NCBI RefSeq assembly: GCF_000614145.1
Contig: NZ_BAKK01000024.1
Coordinates: forward strand, 1-64,000
Reading direction: 5' to 3'
Source: Bacteroides faecichinchillae JCM 17102
GTDB lineage: Bacteria > Bacteroidota > Bacteroidia > Bacteroidales > Bacteroidaceae
Length of the DNA stretch: 64,000 nucleotides
Part shown: positions 49,201-58,466 of the stretch, in pieces
How the letters are laid out: each line of letters opens with the position of its first letter
Numbering within the stretch: position 1 is the stretch's first letter
Notes under the pieces: generated by a model
Told to the model about the DNA's origin: nothing
Seen by the model: only the letters and a program-made list of their open reading frames with translations
The model's database searches: none
Translations under genes and position numbers: made by a program

Positions 49201-52025
49201 TCATCATATCGGGACAGGTGTTGTGCAGGGCGTGCTTCAGCAGGCTCATGCCGTCGTAGTGGCGGTAGTAGCCCTTCACGCAGAACTCGTCCCAAATCTT
49301 GATGTTCTTGCGGTCGCACACGGCGGAGAACTCGTCCATGCCGGGGGCATAGGCGATGCGGACATCGGTCTCGTAGAGGTGGCTCATGTAGGCGGAGTAG
49401 ATGCCCGTAGGTATCCACCGCTCACCGAAGTTGAAGTCAAGCTCCTCGAAGGTGATGCGTTGCGGGGCGGCATCCTGCAATGCCTGCAACGCCTCTTTGG
49501 CCTCCGCCAGATGCTCATGCTCCCCATTGTCGGCAATCCATGCCTCGATGCGCTCTGCCTTGTCGATGACATTCCCGGCTATGAAACGGTCGCTGATTTC
49601 GTAGCGTCCGACAAGGGGTTGAAATAGACCCTGCCGTGGAGGGCAGCGAGCAGTTCCTCCTCGGTGGTATCGGTGAGCGAGCGCATGTAGTCGAGATGAA
49701 CCGTGCCGTACCTGTTGAGTGAGGCGGACAGGGCTTCCTCCGGAGAGTTGGCCTGCACGACCTCATCCATAGAGAAGGACACAGGACGCTCGAAGATGTC
49801 GGCCTTGACGAACTGCCCGTTCTCCTCACGCTCCAAGGAGAGGATGTCGCGTCCTGCGGCATCCATCAGCAGCAGTTTCACGTTCTGCTTGGCGTTGAGG
49901 TGGCCGTAGCGCAGGACGAATTCGTCATAGTAGGTGTTGAGGTAGCCTCGCTGCGGCTTGTTCTCCTCGTGGTGCTCCGCCTCATAGCTGTACAGACGCT
50001 CGTAGGCATCACGCAGGGAGATGTAGATCATCAGTTTCTCTTTCTGGAATCCGTTGAGGTCAGCGGGATGGAACATCGCTCCGTAGGGCGTGAGGTCTTT
50101 CAGATAGCCCACGTTCCTTGACGCATCGAGCACGATGGAGCCTTCACGGTGATGGGGCTCCAATGTGCGGTCATAAGGATGCGGGGTAAGGTCAAGCGTT
50201 TGCTGCTCCTTTTTGGCAGGGGCATTGGCTGTACCTTGGAGCAATCCATTTCCATGGGGCTGCGCAGCTTTATCTACAGTCTGCTCTGCCTCTGTATGTT
50301 TCGGCTCTACCTCGGGCAACGGCTTTATCTCTCCCATAGGAGGTATGAAGGCGGGATTAAGTGTGTCTGCCACGCCCAGTCTCTTCAACTGTTCCTGACG
50401 ATGGCGTTCCGCCTCCTGGCGCAATGCCACACGCTTCTCCGGAGTCAACGTCATCATGGTCTCATAGAAACCATTGATGGGTGGGTTGTCCTCCCAGTTG
50501 ATGTCCGCATAGATGTCGCCCGGCAGGACCTTCTTTTCTTCTTTGGGGGCATCGTCTGCATTTTTCTGTGAAGGCTGCAATGATTCACCATCCTGCTTCT
50601 TCGTCTTCTCCGCACGGGCAGGTGTGGGGTTATTCCCCTTTTGTGCCTGTTTGGCGACAGCAGACTTCTTTTTGTTCTTCGGGACAGGCTTCTCTTGCGG
50701 AACGGTGTACTCCCATAGGTCGAAAAGGGTAAGCTGTACCGCCTTCCCCTCAGCAGAATGATCTATTGAGGGTTGTTCTTTCGGAGACTCTGTAATTGTA
50801 GGGACTTCTTCCGCTATCTTGGTTTCCTTGGTCGCAGACGGAATGGCTTGGGTTGGTATCTCCTCCGACGTGCCTTATAGCGTGCCATATCCAATCGTGC
50901 AGCTAAATCGGCATCAATCCGCTTACGCAAATCCTCGGCGATCCCCGTCACACCGCCCTCATGCAGATAGACCATCGCAGGTTTTCCGTATGGGTCGGTG
51001 TCCAGTTTGGCACTGGTGTGTATGACCAATTCGGGATGTGCCAGCAGATAGCGGTTGGTCGTCACATGGGTATGGTTGTCCTTCACCGTCTGCGTCAACA
51101 GTTGGTCATCCTCCGACAGCTCTTCCTTGCGGCTGTTCTTCTGGAGGATAATCAAGTCGCAGCCCACCTCGGTGTTGGCATTCTCGGTGAAGAGGTTGTT
51201 AGGCATACGCACCACCGACAGCAGGTCGGCGTTCCTCATCATCAGGAAGCGGGTGCCGTTGTTGCTCTCACTGTCCAGCACACCCTGCGAGGTGAGGAAA
51301 GCGACGATGCCGCCGTCACGCACGGCATCGAGTCCTTTAAGGAAAAAATAGTTGTGTATCTTCTTCGCCGCTGCCCGGTGCATGAGGGAACGCTTCTCAT
51401 ACTCCGCATCGAATACGGCGATGTCGCCGAAGGGAATGTTGGACAGGGCAAGGTCGAAATGGTCGTTGAAAGGTCTTTCTATTTTCTCAAAACCTTCTAT
51501 ACGCACTTTCCGGTCGGGATGAAGGTGGCGAAGCATCCTGCCCGTCAGCAGGTCCTTCTCGAAAGCCATCACATCGGCTTGGGGTGCGTAGCGCAGCATG
51601 GAGTCCACGAAAGATCCCATGCCTGCCGACGGCTCCAGCAACTGTACGGGCATGATACCTTGCCCCGCAAGCACGCCTGCGAGGGTATCTGTGATTTCCT
51701 TCGGGGTATAGAAGGCCGTGAGCACGGAGCCTTTCAGCGAATCGACATAACGCTTGTACTCCATCTCGTCACGGCTATTCTCACGGATAAGGCGGTGGAG
51801 TTCCGCCGTGGGTGCAAAGAGTTCGAGGTCGGATTTCGCCCAGTGGACGGCATCCGTCAGTTCCTTGGCGGGATTAAGGATGCACTTCAAGCCTCCGAAG
51901 CCGCAGTACCTGCGCAGTATGTCGCGCTCGGCCTCGGTGGGGGTGCGCCCTTCCCGGTCAAGGAGGAATGCCGTCCGTATCGCCTCGATATTGTCCCTCA
52001 GTCGCTGCTTGCGGTTAAACGCCAT
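46297..52025 (-). CDS. Giant methylase / SNF2-type helicase, four frameshifts
   Basis: A single gene of about 1,910 codons, as found in many Bacteroides conjugative transposons. The N-terminal part is a DNA methyltransferase-like domain ([13 protein letters not shown], then [10 protein letters not shown]). The C-terminal half is an SF2/SNF2 helicase with Walker A ([20 protein letters not shown]), a DESH box ([11 protein letters not shown]) and motif VI ([12 protein letters not shown]). One missing base near each of 50,861, 49,616, 48,385 and 47,512 splits it into five overlapping pieces. Adding one base at each restores conserved sequence across the join. A coiled coil and a proline-rich tail close the protein. 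It may protect or process ICE DNA in new hosts. Confidence 0.88.
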
Positions 52026-52461
52026 ACTCGGCCAGATAGAGTACGACAGCTCCCGTCAGTTCGCTGTACAGGAGGTCATAGTCCAACGACTGGGCGAAAT
52101 GGTCGTCAGACAGGTCGTAGATGGAGAACACGCTGTCCACCAAGGGCAGCAGTTTCGTGGTAAGGGCTTCCTGCCGCATTTCAGGGATTTCGTAGGCAAA
52201 CTCGTTCGTGATGACCTCACGCAGGATGGCGTATCTGGAGTGGTGCAGCCCTTTCAGCAGGGTCTGCATCGCCAGTTCCTGCGCTCCCTCGATGGGATAG
52301 CCCTCACGGCGTGCCTGTTCGTAGGCGGTTGCGGCCAGGTCGGCACGGGTCTCGATGAAGGAGGCATCATCGGCCTGCTCAAAACGGTTCTCTTGAAGGT
52401 GTTTTTGCAGATAGAGGTGGTAGTACGACAGCTCTTTCCGCTTTTTTTCGTTCTTGTTCAT
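52015..52461 (-). CDS. DUF1896 family protein
   Basis: A 148-residue protein of the DUF1896 family, a constant companion of the methylase-helicase in Bacteroidales ICEs. Typical segments are LSYYHLYLQKHLQENRF and FIETRADLAATAYEQARREG. It overlaps the start of the methylase-helicase gene by 11 bases. Its function is unknown. A partial GGATTTAGTGG repeat precedes it at 52,472-52,482. Confidence 0.88.
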   Translation of the reverse strand: MNKNEKKRKELSYYHLYLQKHLQENRFEQADDASFIETRADLAATAYEQARREGYPIEGAQELAMQTLLKGLHHSRYAILREVITNEFAYEIPEMRQEALTTKLLPLVDSVFSIYDLSDDHFAQSLDYDLLYSELTGAVVLYLAEYGV

Positions 52462-52509
52462 GTCTATTCTTGGATTTAGTGGATAATAAGATGTGGATAG
52501 AAGAAAAAA

Positions 52510-52536
52510 AGCACTCCGGGTATCCCTCCCGAAGTG
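52510..52536 (-). terminator. Terminator after topB
   Basis: GCACTCCGGG (52,510-52,519) pairs with CCCGAAGTGC (52,527-52,536), including G-T pairs. On the minus strand it is followed by T7. It ends the xis-orf3-topB message before DUF1896. Confidence 0.75.
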
Positions 52537-52549
52537 CCACCACTAAATC
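52532..52549. repeat. 18-bp inverted repeat downstream of topB
   Basis: AGTGCCACCACTAAATCC is repeated exactly in inverse orientation at 54,767-54,784, upstream of topB. This copy overlaps the 5' arm of the topB terminator on the minus strand by five bases. Confidence 0.7.
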
Positions 52550-52619
52550 CAAAGTAAATCAGTCCGGTCTTAGAAGAACAAGAACGATTCGACTTTGATT
52601 CAGTGGCGAAGGTACTCAT

Positions 52620-54705
52620 TTATTTCCTCTTCGGGGAATATTTTCCCTTGTTTTTCACTTCGGGGAAGACAAATACCGTGTTGAAGTCGGCATCAAAGGC
52701 GATAATGGCATCGAAACTCTTGCCTTGCTTGCTCTTGAAGCCTTTCAGCAGGGAGGTCTTCCCGGCGGTGAGCAGTTCCTTGATCTCCTCGTCCTTCAGG
52801 TCACGGTTGGCTTTCTGGCGGAACACGGGCAGACCGCATTCGGGATTGTCGCAACGCACCACTTTGCCGTAGAACTGCATCTGCCCCTTGCCGCACTTGG
52901 GACAGGTGCAGCCGGAGGGCTTGTGCCCGAAGATTTTGTCGCAGGAGAGCAGTTCGGCGGTGATTCCCGTGGTGTATCGCTCTATCTCCTCATGGAAGGC
53001 GGAGGCTTCCTTCTCCCCACGCTCGATGCGTGCCAGTTCACGTTCCCACTCTCCCGTTAGGCGGCATCGGCGATGCGCATCCCTTTCACTACGGAATAGA
53101 GGGCCAGCCCCTTCTCGGTGGGCACGAGCGACTTCTTGCAACGCTGTACGTAGCCGCGGGCAAAGAGGGTCTCGATGATGGCGGCACGGGTGGCGGGAGT
53201 GCCGATGCCACATTCTTTCATGGCCTGACGCACCTCCTCGTCCTCCACGTCCTTACCTGCCGTCTCCATCGCTGAAAGCAGGGTGGCTTCGGTATGCAGG
53301 GGCTTCGGCTTGGTCTTACCCTCGGTGAGGCTTACGCCGCATACGGCGAGGGTGTCGCCGCTCTTCCAATGCGGCAATACCTGCTCCTCGCTCTCTTCGC
53401 CCAGCACGGCACGCCATCCCGCCTGACGGATGACGCAGCCCTTGGCGGCAAACTCCGCCTCGCCACTGAGGGCGGTGGCGGTGGTGAGTTCCTTGACGCA
53501 CTTGTCGGAAAAGGCTTCCACCATGCGCCCGGCTATCATCTGATAGACGGTGTTGTCCTCCTTGGAGAGGAAGAGGGGCTTCTCACCCGTGACAAGCAGG
53601 GCGTGGTGGTCGGTCACCTTGCTACCGTCCACGCTGCGGCGGGTCAGCCTGTCCCTGTGGGGCACCTTGCCAATCCATTCGGGATAGCCGCCCAGGAAGG
53701 CGAGCAGCTTGGGGATTTCGGCAAAGACATCTTCGGGGATATAGCGGCTGCCAGTGCGAGGATAGGTGATGAGCTTCTTCTCGTAGAGCTTCTGCGCTAT
53801 CTCCAAGGTTTTCTCCGCCGTGAGGCCGTGCTTGGCGTTGGCTTCCTTCTGCAGGGTGGTGAGGTCGTAGAGCAGCGGCGTGTCCTCCACCTTCTCCTTG
53901 CACTCCACCTTGGTGACAAGCAGGGAGGACTGCGCCTTTACCTTATTATATATATGCTCCGCAGGGGACTTCTCCTTCCACTTCTCTGCGGAAGAGAACT
54001 TCACCGTCTGTTCCCCTGTGCCGTCCGTAGATAGATGCACCTGCCAGAAGGTTCGGGCGTGAAGCGTTTGTGCTCCCAGTAGCGGGCGCACACCATGGCC
54101 AGCGTGGGTGTCTGTACACGTCCGAGGGAGTAGGTGCCCCTGCCTGCGGCGATGGTCATGGCCTGCGTGGCATTGATGCCCACTAACCAGTCGGCCTCGC
54201 TACGTGCCTTGGCGGCATGATAAAGGCGGTCGTAGCGGTTGCCCTCTTCGAGGTGGCGCAGTCCCTCACGGATGGCCTTGTCGGTGAGTGAGCTGATCCA
54301 GAGGCGTACGAAGGGCGTGCGGCAGTTCAGGTAGCTGTAGAGGTAACGGAAGATGAGCTCGCCCTCGCGCCCGGCATCGGTGGCCACTACAATCTGCTCA
54401 CTCTCTTCGAAGAGTTTGCCCACTATACGTATCTGCGTGACGACGCTGGGTTCGGGCTTGTAACCCTTCTCCGTCTTGGTATGACGGGGTTGCAGGGTAA
54501 AGGTGTCGGGCAGTATGGGCAGGTGCTCACGGGCGAAGCCGTGGATGCCGTAGCCTTCGGGCATGGTGAGCTGCACCAAGTGCCCATAGGCCCATGTGAC
54601 GGCATAGCCGTTGCCGGAAAAATAACCTTCTTCTCTCTTGGTCGCGCCCACGATGCGGGCTATCTCACGTGCCACGGAGGGCTTCTCTGCGATAATGGTC
54701 TTCAT
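52620..54705 (-). CDS. topB: DNA topoisomerase III (Exc-like), two frameshifts
   Basis: A type IA topoisomerase of about 695 residues, the counterpart of Exc in CTnDOT, where it is part of the excision operon. The TOPRIM domain starts MKTIIAEKPSVAREIARIVG and contains ATDAGREGELIFR. The active Tyr lies in KKLITYPRTGSRYIPED. A C-terminal zinc ribbon (CTCPKCGKGQMQF, then CDNPECG) completes it. Bases are missing near 54,051 and 53,060. Restoring one base at each gives TPEPFWQVHL and RIADAALTGEWE without gaps. It is preceded by orf3, as in CTnDOT. Confidence 0.93.
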
Positions 54706-54766
54706 ACTGATTTACTTTTTTTCTGTTTTTACCTATTGTTTCTATTCTCATGTCCGGGATAATGAT

Positions 54767-54784
54767 GGATTTAGTGGTGGCACT
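54767..54784. repeat. 18-bp inverted repeat upstream of topB
   Basis: GGATTTAGTGGTGGCACT, the exact inverse of 52,532-52,549. It lies between the end of the DUF3945 gene and the topB start, in the 5' leader of topB. The two copies enclose topB, so the message could pair end to end. Confidence 0.7.
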
Positions 54785-54789
54785 CCAGC

Positions 54790-56451
54790 TCATACCTTCA
54801 TGCCTTTGCTCTTGCGTTTTTCCTGCTTCTGCTGGACATCATCCTTCGGGGCGGTCTGTCCCTTCTGCAGCGGCTCATTGACATTCTTGGTCGCCTCGTT
54901 GGTCTTGCCCTGACTGTTGACGGCTACCTGCGTGCGGCTCTCGTTTGCCGGAGCCACTTTCTGGGCATTATCAGGATTGGTGTCGTAGCGATAGGGACGG
55001 CCTTTCTCGGGATTGAAGCGGAGGTACATGGTGGAGGGTACGCCCTTGTCGTCGGGCACGTTCTCCAGCTTGACGGTCTTGCCCGCCACGTAGTCGGCTT
55101 TCTGCTCTTCGGTGAAGGGCACGCCCTTCCACTTGGTGATAGGGCGGATGCTGCCATCCTCGTTGGTCCATGTATTGCGACGTTGCTTGCCGGGGTCCTG
55201 TTGCGGGGTTTCCTGTGCCACTTTGGGTGATTCCTTGTTGCTCTGCTCCTCCACGGTACGGGGCGACTTACCCGTGCCAGGCACGAACTCCACGCCTCGC
55301 TGCTCCACGTTCACCTGCAGGGTGGTGACGAACTTGCGGCCGTCGTTGCGCTCGATGAGCTTGTCCTTGACGGGCAGTCCGGCACGGAGTATCTCTCGCT
55401 CCTGTGGGGTGATCTCCGTCTTGCCGATGCGTTCGGGGATGCGGATGCGGGCGGCGGGCATGTCGGTAATCTCATTGGTCTTGCGGTCGATGCTGATGAA
55501 TGAGGGGGTTATCTCACCTGTGGCCTTGTCCACCAAGTCCACGATTCTGCCGAGGTTGCCTGTCTCCTTCAGGGCTTTCTTCTCCTCCGGGGTGAACTTG
55601 TGACCCTTGTACTCGTCGAGCTTCTGCTCCTTGCGGATGAAGTGGGGAACGAGACGCACGTTGCCGTCGTCGTCCTTGCGGAAGGAGAGGCGGGCATCGA
55701 GACTGAACGACTCTCCTCCGAAGTTGGGTGTGACACGCACGAGGTCGGACTTACCGTAGTTGAGCATCTTCTGCAGGTCGCCGGACTGCTCCAGTTCCTC
55801 ACGCTTCACGCCCCAGTTCTTTTCCAAAGCCTGCCAGTCGATGCGGCTTTCGTCGATGGGCTGGTAACCTTGCCTTTGCTTGTTCTCCTGTTTGTTCTCC
55901 TGTGCATTCTGCTGCACGTTTTCCTGTTGTTTCGTTGCCTGTCGGCTTCCTCCTTCTTGCTGGGCATAGTCCAAGCGAGACTTGGCTTCTGCTCCAGCTT
56001 CGTACGTCGGTTCCATGTTTTCTTGTTTTTGGGGTTCTACATTGTTTGTCTGATTCTGTTCCTGCTTCTTATCTTCCTGCGCCTTCTGCTCCTGCGCCAC
56101 CTGTTTTTCGTAGGCAGAGGTGTCCACCTTGTGGGGCGCGAGCAGTTCGGCATTGGCCACTGGGTCTTTCAGCAGTTCCTTCATCACGCCGAGCAGGTTC
56201 TCCGCCTGGTCTGCCGCAATACGGTAGAAACCGAATCGGCTGGGTTCCTTGCACTGCCGGAAGAAGTTGCGGAAGAAGTTGTCGAGCACGTCGCCGTTCT
56301 TGTCGAACTGGAGGAAGTCCTGTGCATTCTCCATCTTTGGCGGTGTGCGTCTGGGGGTGCCGTCCGCCTGTAATCCGGCCACCACGCTGATTTCGCCCGT
56401 CTTCTCGTCACGGACTATCAGCACGTCTTTCTCGTCTTTTTTCTTTGCCAT
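54790..56451 (-). CDS. DUF3945/DUF4099 domain protein (orf3-like)
   Basis: A 553-residue, very polar and Gln/Lys-rich protein. A conserved N-terminal block (KKKDEKDVLIVRDEKTGEIS, then FDKNGDVLDNFFRNFFRQ) is followed by a long QEN-rich linker (about 115-195). The DUF4099/DUF3945 region covers 200-390 (SRIDWQALEKNWGVKREEL; DLVRVTPNFGGESFSLDARL; TPEEKKALKETG). A further linker and a basic tail end it. It occupies the orf3 position of the CTnDOT excision operon, between xis2d and exc. Its biochemical role is unknown. Intact. Confidence 0.88.
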   Translation of the reverse strand: MAKKKDEKDVLIVRDEKTGEISVVAGLQADGTPRRTPPKMENAQDFLQFDKNGDVLDNFFRNFFRQCKEPSRFGFYRIAADQAENLLGVMKELLKDPVANAELLAPHKVDTSAYEKQVAQEQKAQEDKKQEQNQTNNVEPQKQENMEPTYEAGAEAKSRLDYAQQEGGSRQATKQQENVQQNAQENKQENKQRQGYQPIDESRIDWQALEKNWGVKREELEQSGDLQKMLNYGKSDLVRVTPNFGGESFSLDARLSFRKDDDGNVRLVPHFIRKEQKLDEYKGHKFTPEEKKALKETGNLGRIVDLVDKATGEITPSFISIDRKTNEITDMPAARIRIPERIGKTEITPQEREILRAGLPVKDKLIERNDGRKFVTTLQVNVEQRGVEFVPGTGKSPRTVEEQSNKESPKVAQETPQQDPGKQRRNTWTNEDGSIRPITKWKGVPFTEEQKADYVAGKTVKLENVPDDKGVPSTMYLRFNPEKGRPYRYDTNPDNAQKVAPANESRTQVAVNSQGKTNEATKNVNEPLQKGQTAPKDDVQQKQEKRKSKGMKV

Positions 56452-56484
56452 CTTGATTGACTTTTAATTGTGAAACATTGATTG

Positions 56485-56841
56485 TTATCGGATGCGGGCC
56501 TTGTAGTCCGCCATCTTTTCTTTCTGGAAACAGTCGATATGCTCCGCGAGGAATTTCTCCACGTCCGACTCCTTGTAGTAGGTCTTCTGCCGGAGCATGA
56601 GATAGGGCAGGATGCCTAACGTGCGGTAGCGTTGCAGCGACCGCTTGCTCACCTGCAGCATCAAGCAGAGGTCCTGGTTGTCGTAGAGGCGTTCGCCGTT
56701 GTACAGCTTGCACTCCGTACCTTCCTCCTGACCTGCCGCCTGTCGCTGGCTGCGGTATAGCAGATCGTCGAGCATTTTCTCGTGTCTGTCGAGCCGCTCC
56801 ATGAGGAGGTGGAACAGCCGCTCTATCTTGTACGTATCCAT
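56485..56841 (-). CDS. xis2d: Helix-turn-helix excision protein, Xis2d-like
   Basis: A 118-residue protein with a MerR/excisionase-type winged helix (YDNQDLCLMLQVSKRSLQRY, then RTLGILPYLM and YYKESDVEKFL). Size, order and strand match xis2d of CTnDOT, a recombination directionality factor needed for excision. The N-terminal helix (ERLFHLLMERLDRHEKMLDD) may be a dimerisation arm. It lies 13 bases after xis2c. Confidence 0.8.
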   Translation of the reverse strand: MDTYKIERLFHLLMERLDRHEKMLDDLLYRSQRQAAGQEEGTECKLYNGERLYDNQDLCLMLQVSKRSLQRYRTLGILPYLMLRQKTYYKESDVEKFLAEHIDCFQKEKMADYKARIR

Positions 56842-56854
56842 TTTCTTGCCGTTT

Positions 56855-57196
56855 TTATGTTTTCTTGCCAGTCCTTACCATATACTGTCTGTGCAGCTCA
56901 CCGATGCGCTCTGCGTTGCCGCTCATGGAGCACTCCTTCATTATGCGCTCCACATCCGTGAGGCGGTAGCGGCAGGTGCGCCCCATCAGCGAGAAGGGGA
57001 TGCGCCCCTCGTCACGATAGCGTTGCAGGGTGCGCAGACTGATACCGAGCAGAGCGGTCACCTCCTTGCTGTTCAACCACCGTTCTTGTGGTTGAACAGT
57101 CAGTCTGTCCTCATACCTGCGGATGTGCTCCGCTATCTTCTCAATGTGCCCGACCAGTTCCTGAAAGGCGGCACTTTCCATCATTATTACGTTCAT
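56855..57196 (-). CDS. xis2c: Helix-turn-helix excision protein, Xis2c-like
   Basis: A protein of 113 residues from the ATG at 57,196 (MNVIMMESAAFQELVGHIEK). It has an excisionase-type HTH: LNSKEVTALLGISLRTLQRY, followed by DEGRIPFSLMGRTCRYRLTD. An upstream in-frame ATG at 57,229 lies inside the -7 promoter box and is unlikely to be used. It is the first gene of the excision operon and the expected target of RteC-dependent activation. Confidence 0.8.
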   Translation of the reverse strand: MNVIMMESAAFQELVGHIEKIAEHIRRYEDRLTVQPQERWLNSKEVTALLGISLRTLQRYRDEGRIPFSLMGRTCRYRLTDVERIMKECSMSGNAERIGELHRQYMVRTGKKT

Positions 57197-57226
57197 AATC
57201 AATACTGTTTTTTCTTGTTTCTGCTG

Positions 57227-57234
57227 CAAAATTA
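57227..57234 (-). promoter_or_regulatory. Excision-operon promoter (-7 box)
   Basis: TAATTTTG on the minus strand is a perfect TAnnTTTG box about 30 bases before the xis2c start. It would drive xis2c, xis2d, orf3-like and topB. Confidence 0.6.
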
Positions 57235-57257
57235 CAGGGTATGAAAAGGGTGAACTT

Positions 57258-57279
57258 ATGACTCATAGATGACTCATAG
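57258..57279. repeat. Tandem 11-bp repeat upstream of the excision promoter
   Basis: ATGACTCATAG occurs twice in direct tandem (57,258-57,268 and 57,269-57,279). It lies roughly 40-60 bases upstream of the expected start of the excision transcript, where RteC is known to act in CTnDOT. It is a good candidate RteC operator. Confidence 0.6.
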
Positions 57280-57373
57280 AAGATTTTCTTGCAATTGGCT
57301 TTGGATGGCTCAACCATCGGTTCCACATGCTGCCACCTGCGCTGGAAATGAGTGGTTTTAGGAGGTCGCAGCG

Positions 57374-57381
57374 TAACTTTG
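57374..57381 (+). promoter_or_regulatory. -7 box of the rightward HTH gene pair
   Basis: TAACTTTG on the plus strand, 30 bases before the ATG at 57,411, matches TAnnTTTG. Together with the leftward box at 57,227-57,234 it makes this gap a divergent control region. Confidence 0.55.
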
Positions 57382-57410
57382 CACCGATAATCACAGCAAC
57401 ACTCAGAATC

Positions 57411-57695
57411 ATGGAAGTAGTAATCATTGAAAGAAAGGCGTTCGAGGCACTGATGGCGGATGTCTCGTCGCTGACGGAGAAAGTGAACCGCCTGTGCGGT
57501 CGTGAAAGAGACCGCCGTATGGCGAAGTGGATGGACAACGAGGAGGTGTGCCGACTGCTGCGCCTCAGTCCGAGGACCTTGCAGATGATGCGCGACAAGG
57601 GCTTGATTGCCTGCTCGCAGATAGGTAAGAAGTTCTATTACCGCAGGGAGGACGTGGCAAGTCTCGTTGTAGGCGGAAAGGAGGGCTGCCTATGA
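57411..57695 (+). CDS. Excisionase-like helix-turn-helix protein
   Basis: A 94-residue DNA-binding protein: an N-terminal helix (MEVVIIERKAFEALMADVSS), then a MerR/Xis-type HTH (MDNEEVCRLLRLSPRTLQMM) and the KFYYRREDVASLV wing. I place the start at the ATG at 57,411, 30 bases after the promoter box. Its stop overlaps the next ATG (ATGA). It is divergent from the excision operon and may regulate it or belong to the same recombination system. Confidence 0.8.
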   Translation: MEVVIIERKAFEALMADVSSLTEKVNRLCGRERDRRMAKWMDNEEVCRLLRLSPRTLQMMRDKGLIACSQIGKKFYYRREDVASLVVGGKEGCL

Positions 57696-57988
57696 AGCAG
57701 GAAATCCTCACGCTGGAGCAGGAACAGGTGGCGGACATGCTTCTCTCGCTGAAAAACAGCCATCGCAGGATTAACCGTTTCATGCAGGAGTACACGCCTC
57801 CGCTCAACGGTGACCGTTACCTGACGGACAGGGAGGTGTCGGAGGTCTTGAAGGTGAGCCGCCGCACCTTGCAGAACCTGCGCAACAGCCGTGTGCTGCC
57901 GTTCATCCTGCTGGGCGGCAAGGCACTCTACCGGGAGTATGACATACAGCGACTGCTGGAAACGAACTACCGCAAGGCGGATGTATAG
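57692..57988 (+). CDS. Second excisionase-like helix-turn-helix protein
   Basis: A 98-residue protein with an HTH of the same type (YLTDREVSEVLKVSRRTLQN, then LLGGKALYREYDIQRLL). It is co-translated with the gene before it through a four-base overlap, and a strong terminator follows. Paralogous to the other three HTH proteins nearby. Confidence 0.8.
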   Translation: MKQEILTLEQEQVADMLLSLKNSHRRINRFMQEYTPPLNGDRYLTDREVSEVLKVSRRTLQNLRNSRVLPFILLGGKALYREYDIQRLLETNYRKADV

Positions 57989-58006
57989 TCATGTATAGGG
58001 ACGAAA

Positions 58007-58055
58007 AAAAGACGGACGGGCAACCCTGTTGAATGGGATGGTCCGTCCGTCTTTT
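58007..58055. terminator. Bidirectional terminator
   Basis: AAAAGACGGACGG (58,007-58,019) and CCGTCCGTCTTTT (58,043-58,055) form a perfect 13-bp stem with T runs on both strands. It separates the rightward HTH pair from the leftward gene at 58,081. Confidence 0.85.
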
Positions 58056-58080
58056 CGTTTTGTTATGTCTGTCCGGTCTT

Positions 58081-58455
58081 TCAGTTATTGCCGAAAGTCC
58101 AAAGGGGAATGATGATGGCTTGTTGTGCCTCTCTTTCCTTTTTTCTTGTCGCTGTCTCTTTCAGCCATTTCCGGAAGGCATGTGCATAGAAGGTGTTTAT
58201 CCGATAGGACAAGGCGACGATGATGTCCCAATGGTAGATGTCCACGGAACAGCCGCCCGCCATGCGGATATACTTGCATACCTCATAGTCCACCAACACG
58301 CCTGTCTTGCGGATGCGCCTTATCTCCCTGCCTATGGTGGCGGCAGGGAGGTTGAACAGGTCGGCTATCTCCATAAGGGTCATCCACACCTCTTCCTGCG
58401 GGTTGCCTTCCATGCGTACGCTTCCGTGCTCGTCTATTCTGATGATTCTTCTCAT
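58081..58455 (-). CDS. Putative RhuM/antirepressor-like protein downstream of int
   Basis: A protein of 124 residues from the ATG at 58,455 (MRRIIRIDEHGSVRMEG). An upstream ATG at 58,482 would overlap the integrase end. The middle has a HTH-like stretch (WMTLMEIADLFNLPAATIGR) and the C-terminal part resembles RhuM-like ICE proteins (DIYHWDIIVALSYRINT, then FRKWLKE). It starts 11 bases after the integrase stop, so it is probably co-transcribed with it. Function unknown. Confidence 0.65.
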   Translation of the reverse strand: MRRIIRIDEHGSVRMEGNPQEEVWMTLMEIADLFNLPAATIGREIRRIRKTGVLVDYEVCKYIRMAGGCSVDIYHWDIIVALSYRINTFYAHAFRKWLKETATRKKEREAQQAIIIPLWTFGNN

Positions 58456-58466
58456 GGCGTTCCGTG

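Noticed and set aside
46297..52025. Five separate genes in the methylase-helicase region
   Set aside because: Each junction is explained by one missing base, and conserved motifs continue across all four breaks, so one gene is the better reading.
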